Assembly (NCBI RefSeq): GCF_051622035.1
Contig: NC_135355.1
Location: 41,638,986 to 41,702,985, forward strand
Source of the DNA: Arctopsyche grandis
Taxonomy: Eukaryota > Arthropoda > Insecta > Trichoptera > Hydropsychidae
DNA: 64,000 nucleotides
Direction of reading: 5' to 3'
The position numbers and the translations under genes are program-made. The notes under the pieces are model-generated. The model searched no databases. It saw only the letters and a program-made list of their open reading frames with translations, and was not told the DNA's origin. Positions 1 to 11,604 of the stretch are shown here, piece after piece. Every line of letters starts with the position of its first letter. The first letter of the stretch is position 1.

Positions 1-140
1 GCAATTCAACGACTTATAATAAAAATGCTGTATTTGTATTTGTAATTGGCCAGGAAGGCGCATTGGGATTTACCTGTAAGGCCTTCCTGGTATATATGTA
101 AAATAAAATAAAATAAAATAAAATAAAAATAAAATAAAAT
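1..140 (+). repeat. tRNA-derived SINE, 3' end only
   Basis: The 3' part of the window's main SINE: a short body, then the terminal stem-loop (arms CCAGGAAGGC and GCCTTCCTGG, loop GCATTGGGATTTACCTGTAA) at about 50-91, then an (AAATA)n tail at about 100-140. The left part lies outside the window. Confidence 0.85.
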
Positions 141-144
141 TTAT

Positions 145-207
145 TTTTATGAATTTCTGCATCTGAGGCCTGTTGATTTTTCAATAAATAAATAAATCTA
201 GGCTAGA
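145..207 (+). repeat. LINE family E 3' terminus
   Basis: About 60 bp ending in TTGATTTTTCAATAAATAAA, the same 3' terminus as the LINE copies ending near 9418 (plus) and 27340 (minus). A strongly 5'-truncated insertion. Confidence 0.55.
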
Positions 208-285
208 TTCAAATATTTTATATTAAAAACAACAGATTGCATTAAATCGTGTCTCGCCTGATTTTTTCCCACTACAACCAGCAAC

Positions 286-353
286 ATTTTATTTTTATTT
301 TTTATTCAATAAATCATACACCCTCGTCCTACGGATCCTCAATGGAGTGTACT
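286..353 (-). repeat. SINE/LINE 3' stem-loop fragment
   Basis: Read on the minus strand it has arms TACACTCC and GAGGGTGTA around an ATTGAGGATCCGTAGGAC loop, followed by an AATAAA-type tail. It resembles the variant stem at 31485-31560 and the SINE tail at 43308. Remnant only. Confidence 0.5.
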
Positions 354-517
354 AAACAAAAATTAGAAATATCAAAGATACATATATACTTATTATTTTA
401 TATGTTTTACATTAAATAAAATAACTATAATAACTACAGTCAAAAATTGTACAGAAGCATTTTATTATGGCAAATACGATCAAAATACGCAGAAATTTGC
501 AGCATTAATATTTTTGA

Positions 518-686
518 TTTTATTTTATTTTTACATTATTTTATAAATATATGTATATACCAGAAAGGCTTGACAGGAAGACCCCAATGCGCCACCTAGA
601 CAATTAATTACAAACTAGGCAGCATTTTACTAGATAAATCACTGTATTAATTTGAAGAACACGAAGTTAACAATTAATTAATAAAC
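518..686 (-). repeat. SINE, 5'-truncated
   Basis: Minus-strand SINE with A-rich tail, terminal stem-loop (partly decayed on one arm) and the proximal body with the GCAGCATTTTA segment. The tRNA-like head is missing; the copy abuts the Tc1-like MITE starting at 689. Confidence 0.75.
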
Positions 687-688
687 TA

Positions 689-1073
689 CACTGTTCGACA
701 AATTACGACTTTTTTTGGTTCGGAGACGAGATATGACTTTTCTTATAGATCTATGCCAGTGAACACGAATCTCGTAATAAAAAATGGTGATTTTCTCGAG
801 ATTCCGAGATATATTTGTTTTTTAAATCGCGCGATTTTTCTATATCTTGGTGTTGTTCGGTCGATGTCTCAAAATCTGTCAATTTCCTGTTCAAAATGAA
901 TATTGGAATCTATAATTTTATCTTTCATTTGTAGTACTTTTCAGCTTTCAACTCTCTCTAAGTAGTCGTCCAGTTCAAATCAAAAGTACGTATTTTCACT
1001 TGTTTACTGGGCATAGATCTACAATAAGAAAAGTCATATCTCGTCTCTGAACCATTTTTCGTGTCGAACAGTG
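689..1073. mobile_element. Tc1/mariner-like MITE
   Basis: A 385-bp element with terminal inverted repeats of about 65 bp beginning CACTGTTCGAC. Both ends contain an inverted block reading ACGAGATATGACTTTTCTTA on one side and its complement on the other. A TA precedes the left end, and TTA follows the right, suggesting a mutated TA target duplication. There is no transposase ORF. A second copy lacking its right end is at 23638-23945. Confidence 0.7.
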
Positions 1074-3350
1074 TTATTTAATTAATGCATTGAGACATCT
1101 ATAGATATATACTCGGTAATCGGTATAGTGATTTAGGAGCCTAAACGAGAGAGACAAACAGACATTCAATTTTATATATGTAGATATACATATCGTAACA
1201 GGCTAAATTCATGATATAGTTCTCAAAAGAGGCCTTTCCAGTGTTAATTGTGTCTCTACAATGTTAAAAACTTACGTTACATATTCAGCCGCACAAACTC
1301 TATGTAAAGAAGTTTTTTTTGTAATTTTATCTTTTCCAAGAATTCTAGTAATTCGATACATATATATCTACGTATATGCAATACTCGATTGCTTAGGGGT
1401 TTCCCTTTCGTTTCTCATTACATCTGTTCGTCGTGCACGTGCTCATACTCACCCTAGAAGATTCCCTTATTAAAGAAAAGCCCATTGTATTGCACGTGGA
1501 AGCCCAAAGAGAGAGTCGACCACATCCTCGCCTCTGTCAGATTTTAATAAATCGTTTGCTCTGCAAAAGCCTTCCCCGGAGCATCCGCGAAGGACGATTC
1601 GTTTAAATAAGCCTCGTTATTTTCTTTTTGTTCTTCGGATAGCGCATCGCCGCTGTGTAGCTTCGGCGAATCCGTATGCATTTTCTTTTGATGTGAAAAT
1701 AGGAAGATGAAAAAAAAATTGAAATGAAATGTAGGGCGGGTCGGTCTCATTGGGGATTACCTCATTCTATACGTTTGCTACGAGTTTAAGCTGATTACAC
1801 TGAAAATATTCACTTTTTTTTTTTTTGGTTATTTTGAGCTTTTCAGATCATCGAAATGATACATAAATAAAATTATTGGAACCTTTGCTAAATCATTGTA
1901 TTATACATACGCTTCCCTTTAAGTGTTTGCACGTGAATTGTTCAATTTATCAATTTGTACGATATGAACGAACAAAGCTGTCAATTTTCTTTTCATACTA
2001 TTTTATTTATAAAAAAAGCACATTGTATTTGGATTTTAAACACTGCATGAAATCTATTGTGAATAATACTCCTATATAAGATATATGTATTATACTACAT
2101 ATCTGCTGGATTATACTGGAACAAAGACAGAACCACTTAAATAATATCATATATCAGTAGATTCCCTCATCAACCCAATATAATATAAGAATATTGCAAA
2201 ACAACCTCTTTTATCTCCTATCCTTTGATTTATTGGCAATTTATAATAAAATACATACATACATACTACGTAGTTTATTCTTCGATGTTTTTAATAAGCA
2301 ATTAGATGATTCTTCCTTCATATTAAAAATAAATAATGACTTGTTTGACAGGAAAAAATGCGATTATCGACACTTAATACATATCAATAAAAAATAATCA
2401 AAACACAGTATTATTTTAAATACTTGTTGCTCAGATTTCAATAGTTATATATATATACATAGTATGTAGATAAATAAATTAGCCGAATTCATCAAATTCA
2501 TTGGTCAATATAATAAATATTTTAGACTCAGACCCATCACGATCAAATCTACATTGTCTTTAATTATACGGTGTTGTTTTTGTTTAATTAAAGCAGAATC
2601 AAAGGGCGACTGGCTCATACAATGGCTATGAAACAAAGCAGGTGAAATCAATTAAGGATAATCTTGTTTATTTGACCTCCCCCCCCCCACCCCTTTCCTT
2701 TTCCAGGTAAAAGTCCTTTTCGCACGTAAAAGTGCGTAGTATGCGTAAACTTTCATTTAGAATACATTCCTGCTATGGCATGTATGTATGTATTTATCTG
2801 TGATGATATTAAACGGCTCCATAAATATGACAAACAAAAATAAAGTACGACCGTGTACGAAGGGAATTCGCAATCACACGCTAGAGCGAAGAAGTGGGTT
2901 AACTACTTCCGACTTGAAAATCTTATAAATCTTTAACTAATTACATTTCCTCTTAGGTCGTAATCTTCCCTGGGTAGCATTTGCAAATGCGGTCTAGATA
3001 TGTGTATAAACGCAGTTGCAGCGGAGCTAGATAAGCTTAAAACTCGTATGAAACTGAAATAATTCATATTAATCGAGATACATGTATGAATTTGCTAGTA
3101 TTTTTATTTAGGACGACTCTGTGCGACGTTTTCCAAAGTACCACTTCCGATCATCAAATCATACTTTTATCATGTCATGATTTTATAAACGCCTCAAGAT
3201 TTTATATTTTTGGCATATAAAGAAATATTAAGTTACCAAGAGTATTTAAATGTCCGGAGGAAATTTGTTGTGGAGAAAGAATATTCATATTCAACTATTT
3301 TTATGTCCATTTTAATGCATTAATATTAATGTAAAAATTATATTTACTAC
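1074..3350. other. Gene-poor unique AT-rich DNA
   Basis: No recognised gene or repeat apart from the candidate exon at 1544-1681. It holds AT-rich sequence, TATA/TACA microsatellites and a poly-C run near 2680-2695. ORFs here are short and without family features. Confidence 0.5.
1544..1681 (-). CDS. Candidate exon or small ORF, unknown product
   Basis: Not recognised. A 45-codon ORF (ATG at 1681, stop at 1544) rich in Glu, Asn, Ser and Ala, with more GC-containing codons than the flanks. A pyrimidine tract and a TCACATCAAAAG acceptor-like site lie just upstream on the minus strand. A good donor-like GGTGAGTATG sits near 1453, about 90 bp past the stop. It could be a last coding exon or chance; nothing in the window adjoins it. 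Confidence 0.22.
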   Translation of the reverse strand: MHTDSPKLHSGDALSEEQKENNEAYLNESSFADAPGKAFAEQTIY

Positions 3351-3354
3351 ATCT

Positions 3355-3812
3355 ATGTATATACTAGTGGTTAGCATAAAATGCTTTGAACAAAGTGGTC
3401 ACGGATTCAATTACCACTGGTTTCTGCTGGCCAGACCATGGATTTGTGACTTCAGGTCAATCGTTTCCTTTCATAGTTTGCCAATTTGTATGATTATCAT
3501 TGAAACGGTTCCAACAAATCATCAACTTTGCAAATTTTGAATTTTCAGCCATCTTGAACTTCGCTGACGTGTATAAAATGCTGCAAGTTTACAAATTTGA
3601 CCAAAGATGTCTCTGTGTATGTTAATTGATATGTATTTACTGAATTCTTTAAAAATGCTGCAAATTTACAAGTTTGACCATAGATGTGTCTGTTAATTGA
3701 TATGTATTTACTTTGTATAATACTAATAATACTTGTATCACATGTACAATGCTTCTGGCCAGGAAGCTGCATTGGGGTTATATTTTAGGCCTTCCTGGTA
3801 TAAATAAATAAA
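3355..3812 (+). repeat. SINE, near full length, head type c
   Basis: Plus-strand SINE. The head begins ACTAGTGGTTAGCATAAAATG (A-box-like), followed by a B-box-like segment and the conserved central body (GACCATGG, TCGTTTCC, TTGCCAATTTG, GAAACGGTTCC). It ends in the stem-loop at about 3757-3799 (CCAGGAAGCTGCATTGGGG to GGCCTTCCTGG) and an AAATAAATAAA tail. The middle holds two tandem versions of a GATGTNTCTGTG segment, making this copy unusual. Confidence 0.75.
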
Positions 3813-3816
3813 AATA

Positions 3817-4080
3817 CCAAGGTCAGGAATTTAACTCGGTTTGAAAACATTATATGCTAACCACTAATCTGCTGGCTTTATTGAGGACTAACAGCAATAC
3901 TTCCTAGGAAAAATAGCTTCCTATACACTTGTGAAGCTTCAGCTTCATCTCAATACATTCAGAAGAAGGTACCACTTTCGGTTAAACAAAGTTTTTTTTT
4001 TTAATTACCACGTTATCATTGAAAAGTTATTAGGGGTCAATACTATGTAAGTACATATCAGTTAAAATCTGGAGAGTGGA
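3817..4080 (-). repeat. SINE head fragment plus dispersed repeat
   Basis: The first 70 bp is a minus-strand type-c SINE head ending at GCTGGCT. Sequence from about 3840 to 4070 is closely similar to 51230-51490 (shared TTATTGAGGACTA, AAATAACTTCCTATACAC and GGTACCAC blocks). The two places therefore share a composite repeat of about 250 bp, unclassified. Confidence 0.6.
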
Positions 4081-4248
4081 ATACTTATATCAAATGTACG
4101 ATGTTTCTGTGTCATATATATATGATTAAATGACGTATGTATTTACTTTGATGTTTATTTTTGTTATTATTCTAATGTAATTTTATTTTTCTATATATCA
4201 AAATGGATTTTAGCTACATATAATAAATAAATAAAAAAGTTACAACAT

Positions 4249-4531
4249 TGTAACGTGGAGATAAGGTAATTGGTGCTCATCGACCACTGTTTTATCGACA
4301 CCAATTGCCTGATCATTCGATCGCATAAAAAAGGTATTGACCTATGGGAACGCTGCATGCAACAGCCAATAAGGTGTCGCGACTCATCGACCAATAAGCT
4401 CACTGCAACGAGAGTGCACGATCTGTATAAATAGTCAGCGGATTGTTCCATGATTCATTCGGAGCTCACTGCTCCACGAGTCAACAGTAAACCAATTATA
4501 CCACTACTACTTTTCAATCCGAGTTTTTGCA
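4249..4531 (+). mobile_element. Solo LTR (Gypsy-like size of TSD)
   Basis: A 283-bp segment starting TGTAACGTGG and ending TTTTTGCA, flanked by perfect 4-bp duplications ACAT (4245-4248 and 4532-4535). A TATA box (TATAAATAG) lies at about 4425. No internal retrotransposon sequence is attached, so it is a recombined solo LTR. A related LTR on the minus strand is at 30297-30501, sharing the CGACTCATCGACCAAT and CATTCATTCGGAGCT blocks. Confidence 0.75.
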
Positions 4532-4700
4532 ACATTGAGACCCAATTCATTGCAATTTTAGCAGCTTTAAGAAAGTTTCATGTTTTACCATTTTTATGTG
4601 CATTGAATAGTGAATATGTCGCTGTTTGAAACGAGGTGCCTATATTCCACTCACTGGATAAGAATACTTTTCATATCATATACTTACATACAGTATAAGT

Positions 4701-5195
4701 TGTTATGTACTTCGCTTATCAATGTATGTAGATCCCACAATAATCGAATTCACTTTTTCACATTCATATACGTGAGTAACAAGTCCATTAAAATTCCTGT
4801 AAAGGGATAGTCAGATAGGATAGCAGTGCCGGACTTTGTCCAACCCAGGAATGCCGGAATTTGCCCAACCCAAAAGATAAAAAATCATTTATATAGATAA
4901 CGATTCGATCACATTAGTCAGTCATCACCATCGAGACTCCGAGGGCGGTAGTCATTAACATCGACCCCGCAAGTGACGGTCAGTACAGCAGCAGAACAAA
5001 GTGAAGCAAAGTTAATTAGTGAAACAAAGTTCTATGTATCTCATTTTAAATTCATTATCGTTCCATAATTAAATGTGAAGTTTTCGAATATATCTAAAAA
5101 TAACATAAATGTAACGCTTTTATGATAATAAATAAATCTTGGTTTGTTAACCAAGTAATTTGAAAAATATATAAACTGCGTTTTGGAACATGACA
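4701..5195 (+). mobile_element. Solo LTR, family M
   Basis: Starts TGTTATGTAC and ends GGAACATGACA. It shares start, end and internal blocks (TAGTCAGTCATCACCATCGA, CAGCAGAACAAAGT, TCTTGG before the end) with the minus-strand copy at 60221-60694. Flanking duplications are imperfect. No internal retroelement sequence. Confidence 0.6.
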
Positions 5196-5690
5196 AATTG
5201 TACATAATTGTATTGCTAAATTATATGGCATTAGCAAGCGTTTGGGAATGCGATCGGGGCAATTAATATATACATAGATACATGTAGATGAGCATTTGTG
5301 CATCGGTAGTTTAAAATGTAATATATTTGAAGTGATAGCTCGAGTTGTTTTCGTTGTAGTGAAAACGAGCTCCAATTTGCGAACCACTGACCGAAAGCCT
5401 CAAAGCCTTATTTGGAGACACTTTGTATGCAATGAAACACCATAGGGGAGGTTCACATTACGCGAAACTATGTCGTAGATAATTTAATTACACTCCACTG
5501 GATAGGTCACATTGTTACGGCGACAGAGATCCTCTGAATCTGCACATTTTCTTACAAAGGAATGCTTTAAGCGTGATCCAAAAATATGCTAGCATTTTAA
5601 AAGCGGCCCTGGCTCAGTTGTAAAGATTGTGCAAGATATGATATGGAATTAGTGAATTAAAAACGTACATATATATGAGAAAAACAACAT
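5196..5690. other. Unique AT-rich DNA
   Basis: No gene, repeat or structured element recognised; ORFs are short and featureless. Confidence 0.4.
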
Positions 5691-5699
5691 TAAAAATTA

Positions 5700-6340
5700 A
5701 GGTTGAAATTTGAGATTATGGGTTAAACGTCAAATGCGGCCCCAGCTTTGTTTGTTGGTGGAAAACTTATTTATAAATGATATTAACAATTAGATAAAAC
5801 ATAACTTTTTATTGAATACTTATCTTAACATCTCAATTAACAGCGCAGATAATGCTTAGTGAAGAGATGTAGTTCTAGCTGTGAAATGTCAGATCTGACA
5901 CATTTGGCCGTAAATCGATATAGAGGCTATATGCCATTACACGAAACTATTTGAAATTTATATATAATATATATGAGAGTTAAAACTATTAATATTTATA
6001 TATGAGAGATAATGATAACCTATAGAGCAAATTTTATAAAATATAGAGTGAAAAAGAAATAGTTATATGCGTTTAAGCAATTAAAGCAAGATGACGGCGA
6101 AAACGGATATTCATCAATAAAACGCCGAAGCGAGCGCAGTAGGCGAACAATGCGACCGAACATTTTGGGTGATTAACGTCAGGCACATCTTCGTCGGAGA
6201 ATTTTCAAACGCGTCTTAAACGATATTTTTTCACCATCGTAATGGCGGATGATACCTTTACTTACATACATATATTGATGACCAAAATGATCAATATGGC
6301 AAAGTATGAAAACGATCAAAATTGGATCACAAAACTTTGA
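5700..6340 (-). repeat. Family B repeat, long copy
   Basis: Matches the roughly 590-bp insertion at 40737-41330 over most of its length (shared CTTATTGAATACTTATCT, GTGAAATGTCAGATCTGACA, AGAGCAAATTTTATAAAATA and the GTAATGGCGGATGATAC core). The core from about 6215 on is shared with the short copies at 21500, 25455, 39525, 48315 and 59059. No transposase and no clear terminal inverted repeats; class unknown. Confidence 0.6.
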
Positions 6341-7979
6341 CAGGTAGGAATTTCATGTAACTAACACAGTGACGATAGTAAAAAGCTTGTAAAAAGACCA
6401 TATATGATATAAGTGTTTACTTTAAAGATGTACGTAAATTGCATTGAACATTTTTGTAGACCTTTCAAACATTAACATCGGCAATTGAAAACTTTATTAT
6501 AAAAAATCATACATTTATGATTCCAACTATTCCTTAGGAAAAAAAACATATATCAATTGAAAGAGTTGTTTTTTTATGTTTTTTTCTAGATAGACAACGT
6601 TCATCGAAAACATATTCCATCTCCAGCACTATCTTTCTCTCTATCCCCGAGACAATTGTAGCTGGAAATGAACTAGTTTTTCCTCATCGCGATAGTCGCG
6701 GAAAAACCGCACGAGGGGCTTTCAATCCCCTTCGGGAAACTGTTATTTACAAATGAAAGAGATCTACATGAAAGATTACCATAAATTGGCCTATATCAAC
6801 GTATGATTTACATGATACAGCTTAATAATACATACATATACTAAAACATTATTTTATCGTACACATACATACATACATACAAATACGTATGTATTTTAAG
6901 CCTGCACAAGACATATTTCTTATGCCGTATCATGTATAATACAATACATTATGTATACATATATCACATATGCGTGCATGTGTATGTATGTATGCATACA
7001 GAATTCGGAGAACGTTAACAAGCATATTCGAGGCCATTATTGGTAAACTTGTCGAATTAGCGATAATAACAGACTTTGAGCCCATTCAACAATCAATGGC
7101 TTTGATGTTGCGCAATATAATATATCCAATTATGGCAAATAACACTTGCGAAATTCAGTTAAGCGCCACAGTGAATGAACGATTATCACACCCGTTGAAT
7201 GCCTATAATAAATACTTGTACAATGTCTAATTCCTAGGGAGATCCGATTCGAACACGATCACACTCCCGCAAGTGTACGAACACTTTCAATGGAGATACA
7301 TAATGCCCCCCCCCCCACAAATTTATCTTTTTGTTCCATTCAAACACGCATATGTAGAATGGTGCTTAATTAATGCAGACTTTACCCTATCGACTTACAT
7401 ATACATATGTATATATGTACGTATGTATGTCAATCGAAGAGTGTAGGTCAGGTATGTTAAACTTCGGCACGTGGGTTATGTGGTTCTCAGAAGTATAGGT
7501 ACATATATCCAGGGATTTGTCAAGTAAAGGTTATCTCCTCAATTTTATCTAAACATGAGAAAAAGTAAGAAGAGGCTAAAAAACGCTCGATAAACGTCAG
7601 GAAGAAATACGAGGAAGTAATTTCAAACGTGTCGAAAGCGTGAGACTGCGTGACAGACGGGTCGAGGACGCTACAGTGAGCAACCTGTCCTTGAAAAGGA
7701 AGTACACTTCGCATGGGGGATCATTCTGGAAGGAGCACTAACTGTGACCTCCTTAATTACCCAATAAATGCTGTGAAGCGACTTTGGCCTTTCATTTGGA
7801 TCCTCTTGGGTTTTTGCATGAGTATCTGATCTCGGTAAGTAACATCAAAGTATTTTAGTAGCCTCATATCATTACCGCTCTCGTCAAAATGAAGTTAATA
7901 GAGACTCCGTTTTTTTTTCAAGTCGGTTACATCCGTCGGAGGCTTTTTATCGCTTAATAAAATCCTCGTTGGAACGGAG
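6341..7979. other. Mostly unique DNA with microsatellites
   Basis: No recognised gene. Notable points: a hairpin near 6680-6710 (TTTTTCC to CGCGATAGTCGCGGAAAAA), TACA/TATG microsatellites, a poly-C run near 7306-7315, and an 86-codon ORF at 6970-7230 whose last 70 codons look less repetitive but match nothing I know. Segment 7600-7700 weakly resembles 20525-20580. Confidence 0.4.
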
Positions 7980-8310
7980 GCGTACAAAATATCGAAATAA
8001 AAATTAAATTAAATATCAAAATCAAAACTGTAATATTATTATATTAAAATTAAAATTAAATATCAAAAGTTAAAACAGAATATACACAATTTTAATAAAT
8101 TTTCAAGAATGAGCTAAAATTTGATTATCGACTAGCATATACATATGTACAGGTAATCCTCGACTCACGATGTTTTGAATTCGTGAGTCGAGGATTACCT
8201 GTATGAATATGCTAGTTTATAATATTTCTCAGGTCGTAAATACGACCAGAGAAATATTATAATTTCTCTACTTACGACCGAATTTTTTTTTATTTCGATA
8301 TTTTGTACGC
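7980..8310. mobile_element. MITE family J with two internal hairpins
   Basis: A 331-bp element with inverted ends GCGTACAAAATATCGAAATA. Inside are two adjacent long hairpins, at 8131-8215 (22 perfect bp around a short loop, extending further with a 4-bp bulge) and 8217-8262 (about 20 bp). The larger relative at 9681-10680 has the same inverted ends. No coding capacity. Confidence 0.7.
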
Positions 8311-8406
8311 CACTGGTCCCAAAGCTGAATCCACCTCGCTTGCCTTCGTTGGTTAATGTGAACGCATCATAACACTTCCGTATAACCGACCAATCATTGT
8401 CCCACT

Positions 8407-8868
8407 TTGGTTTTATTTTATTTATTTATTTACAAATATAACAGGAAGGCTTAACAGGTATACCCCAAATGCGCCTTCCTGGTCCACATAATTATTACAT
8501 AGATACATGTAAATCTAAACAATATCTGACATGTATGGTCAGATATTACAAACATCGTATTAATACGATAAATAACAATGAATAACTTTCATGTAACAAT
8601 ACGAATTTTTATATTCGATAAACAACCACAGAGACATCTATGGTGAGCAATATGGCGAAACCTAAGATATAACAATAACTAAAGGTTCGCAACAGAAAAT
8701 TGGGAAGGAAACGCCAAATTTTACAGGAATCGTTTTAATGAAAATCAGAAAAATTGGCAAATTCTGATAAGAAACGATCGACCTTGACAAACCAAGGTCT
8801 GGCCAACAGCGAGACTTAGCGGGAATCGAACTCGTAACATCAAGTACGAAATAATATTCTTATCTGCA
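8407..8868 (-). repeat. SINE, near full length
   Basis: Tail TTTATTTATTTA, terminal stem-loop at about 8452-8495, the central body (AAATTGGCAAATTCTGATAAG, GAAACGATCGACC, CCAAGGTCTGGCCA) and a type-c head with a B-box-like GGGAATCGAACTC. It abuts a LINE 3' end. Confidence 0.75.
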
Positions 8869-8871
8869 GTG

Positions 8872-9418
8872 CGTTTATCGTATGTTTAACGGAGAGCTGA
8901 ATGAGGTTGATCTATTTGGTATTTCCCTACATCAATTCAGGTGTAACATCAAGAGAATCTTGACCGATTGATTCATTTCTTCTCCTATTCTATTTTATAA
9001 CCTTTTTCCAATATTTCCAATATTTTTATACTTTAGTTTAGTTATGTAATGTGCTATTTAATCATGTTATAGCTTTCATTATTTTCCTTTTCATTTGTTT
9101 ATTTTGTATTTACCTTTTTCATTTGTTTTATATTTGTAAATTTCAATTTCTTCTTATATTCTATTTTATAACCTTTTTCCAATATTTTAATACTATAGTT
9201 TAATTATGCAATGTTCTATTTTTTCATGTTATAGCCTTTATTCTTTTCTTAATCATTTGTTTTCCTTATATTTATCTTTTTGATTCTTTTTATAATCTTT
9301 GTAAAAATCTGTTATTGGACTCGGATGTTACATATATTATATATTTACTATTTGTTTTTTATACATATCTACATCCTGTTGTCTCTTGATTTTTCAATAA
9401 ATAAAATAAAATAATTCA
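8872..9418 (+). mobile_element. LINE family E, 5'-truncated 3' end
   Basis: Starts in the last codons of the LINE ORF (homologous to the C-terminus of the ORF at 27759-28244, ending HQF-C-N-I-K-R-I-L-T-D and stop near 8971). It continues through a T-rich 3' UTR with a direct repeat (CTATTTTATAACCTTTTTCC twice) to a TTTTTCAATAAATAAAAT tail. Confidence 0.75.
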
Positions 9419-9454
9419 ACAATCACCACTAGACCACGCTGCTGGCTATTTATT

Positions 9455-9680
9455 TTACATAGACATATAACAGGAAGGTTTGACAGGAAGAACCCAAAAG
9501 GCCTTCCAGGACAATTAATTATAAACAATGCAGCATTTTATTATTACATAAATCACTGTATTTCCAGAAGCTGAAGAACCAGAAATAACAATTAATTAAT
9601 TAATTAATTACAGAATTAATCCATTGAGACATTTATGGATTTAGATTTTGTACATAATTTTTACAAATATATGTGTATAA
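9455..9680 (-). repeat. SINE, 3' half (split copy)
   Basis: Tail, stem-loop (ACAGGAAGGTTTGACAGG to GGCCTTCC) and proximal body of a minus-strand SINE. The copy resumes at 10681 after a 1-kb DNA element, so the two parts are one insertion. Confidence 0.75.
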
Positions 9681-10680
9681 TGGTCCGTACGCACCAAACC
9701 AACGACGATTTTGGGCCAACTTTTAAAACCAGTAGCGTACAAAATATTGAAATAAAAATTAAATAAAAAAATTGAAATTTAATATCAAAATTAAGCTAAC
9801 GAGCGAGATTGAGCTAAAATTAGATCATCGTTGATGTTTTGAATTACAACAATGTTTTGAATTACGACGATACGCATTACAACCATAGAAATATTATAAC
9901 TACGAGCGAAAAAATCCTTGTTATTGTTTCTTATCAGTTGTTACGATACACCACTGTGTTTCGCTGTCGATGAAATATTTAACAAAAAAAATGTCGGTGA
10001 TTTGTCAAAGGGTTTTTTTTTCTTTCGTCGAAATAAAATTAATAATCGCACATTATCCGATAAATTTTACCTCTGAGATGGATTTAATTATTTGATTTAT
10101 TTCGACGAAAGAAACAATTGAAGACATTATCCGATAAAATTTACCTCTGAAATGATTTAATTAATTGATTTATTTCGACGAGAGAAACAATTGAAGACTA
10201 AAAAAATTTCGTTTGATAAACCGACAACGTGTCGGGTTGGGACCATCGCTCGGTCACCCATACTAACACATGATATATTCTCAGTAACTGCGCATTACGG
10301 GGAAGTAAAAATAATAATTCTTTGATTTTTTTTTTCGATCTTAGTGCGTATCTACGTAAGTCAAAACATCTTCGACAAACAAAAGTCGAGGATTACCTGT
10401 ATGTGATTGTCGATGATCTAATTTTAGGTCAATCTCGAAAAATTATTTAAATTGGGCATGTTCTGTTTTAACTTTCAATATTTTATTTTAAATTTAATAT
10501 ATTGATTATAATTTTATTTTGATATTTGAATTTAATTTTAATATAATAATAATATTTTAATTTTGATATTTGATTTCAATTTTTAAATTTAATTTTTATT
10601 TCGATATTTTGTACGCTACTAGTTTTATCCTGCTGGTTAAAACGTTGGACCAAAATCGTCGTTGGTTTGGTCCGTACGCA
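9681..10680. mobile_element. Non-autonomous DNA element with nested inverted ends
   Basis: A 1.0-kb element splitting a SINE. Outer inverted repeats of about 55-65 bp share ACCAAACCAACGACGATTTT; inside them is a second pair GCGTACAAAATAT at 9735 and 10616, the ends of MITE J. A 74-bp unit is tandemly repeated at 10050-10123 and 10124-10196. No ORF of a transposase. It could be one element with long composite ends or MITE J inside another element. Confidence 0.65.
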
Positions 10681-10905
10681 GCATAACACAAAATAAATGC
10701 AGAAGATTTGTGACAACAGGAAAGATGATTTTTTGCCAATTTTGAGGAACCATTTCAACAATGATCAGATAAAATTGGCAAACTCTGATAAGAAACGATC
10801 GATTTGGAGTCACAAATACCCCCAAATCTAACCAGCAGTATGGCGGATGGAACCCACTGATCACTTGGTGCTAAACATACACGCTCCCATTAAGCCATAC
10901 TGCTA
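10681..10905 (-). repeat. SINE, 5' half (split copy)
   Basis: Continues the SINE of 9455-9680: central body (GATTTGTGACAACAGG, AAATTGGCAAACTCTGATAAG, ACGATCGATTTGG) and a type-a tRNA-like head with a decayed B box near 10850 and A box near 10885. Confidence 0.75.
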
Positions 10906-11604
10906 TTGGTGCTAGCTATATATGCAAGACATGCCCTAATGTTCAAAGTCAAATCAACTTCAAAAAATTAACACGGCCTTTAATATTAGTTAGCACGTAT
11001 AATAAATAGGTTATGCTTGTGTGTGTGCAAGAAAGCGATCTACACAAGAGTGAGAGTTGGCAAGGTCGAGTCAAGTTTTGCCTAATGACGGTGATGTGTG
11101 CCAAGTTTGGCCCACTTTACGTTAACAAGCCACGGGGTCCCGATTCCACCGTCATCTCCATCACCATCACCATCACCATCACCCGCGCTCGACCACCTCT
11201 CTCAGCCGAAACAACAACAAGAACAAGAACAACAGTAATTTGATAACTTTCGCTAAAAGCTCCGCATGATTAGATCCGTCGCCTCGATTCGCCACCCACC
11301 CACCCCCACAGGGCACACGCGCCGTTTAACGCCTCGATTCGTTAGCCGTTAACTTTAAACGCGGACTCGTTGGACGCGCATGAGCGAACACAATACACAA
11401 CCCGAGATACGTGTGACGTCACTCTGGAATATGCATGCTTTCGACTTTTCTTTTTGTGTGTCCTTTTAAAGGGGAAGCAGTAAGCTCAGCTCAGCAAGAG
11501 CGGAGCTAGAAAATATCTCATTACATTAGCATGCATATAAAAAAACTTTAATTTTAGTAGTTTTACTTGCAGTTTACAAATTCTAAGCCAAACCTTATCA
11601 ACTC
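10906..11604. other. Unique, relatively GC-rich region
   Basis: The least repeat-like stretch of the left half. It holds a (CATCAC)n microsatellite near 11155-11182, CpG-containing sequence at 11260-11400, and a full TGACGTCA site. It could be promoter or 5'-exon DNA of an unseen gene, but no coding exon was recognised. Confidence 0.35.
11414..11421. promoter_or_regulatory. Full CRE/ATF-type site TGACGTCA
   Basis: Perfect palindromic CRE in CpG-rich unique DNA. Sequence match only; no adjacent gene is known. Two further perfect copies occur at 17637 and 57126, also outside recognised repeats. Confidence 0.3.

Noticed and set aside
6840..7000. CRISPR-like or regular short repeats (TACA/TATG runs)
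   Set aside because: Simple microsatellites without spacers; CRISPR arrays are not expected in insect nuclear DNA.
7007..7230. Possible exon (ORF tail with FEAIIGKLVELAIITDFEP)
   Set aside because: Looks less biased than neighbours and follows a CAG, but no donor, homologue or second exon could be supported.
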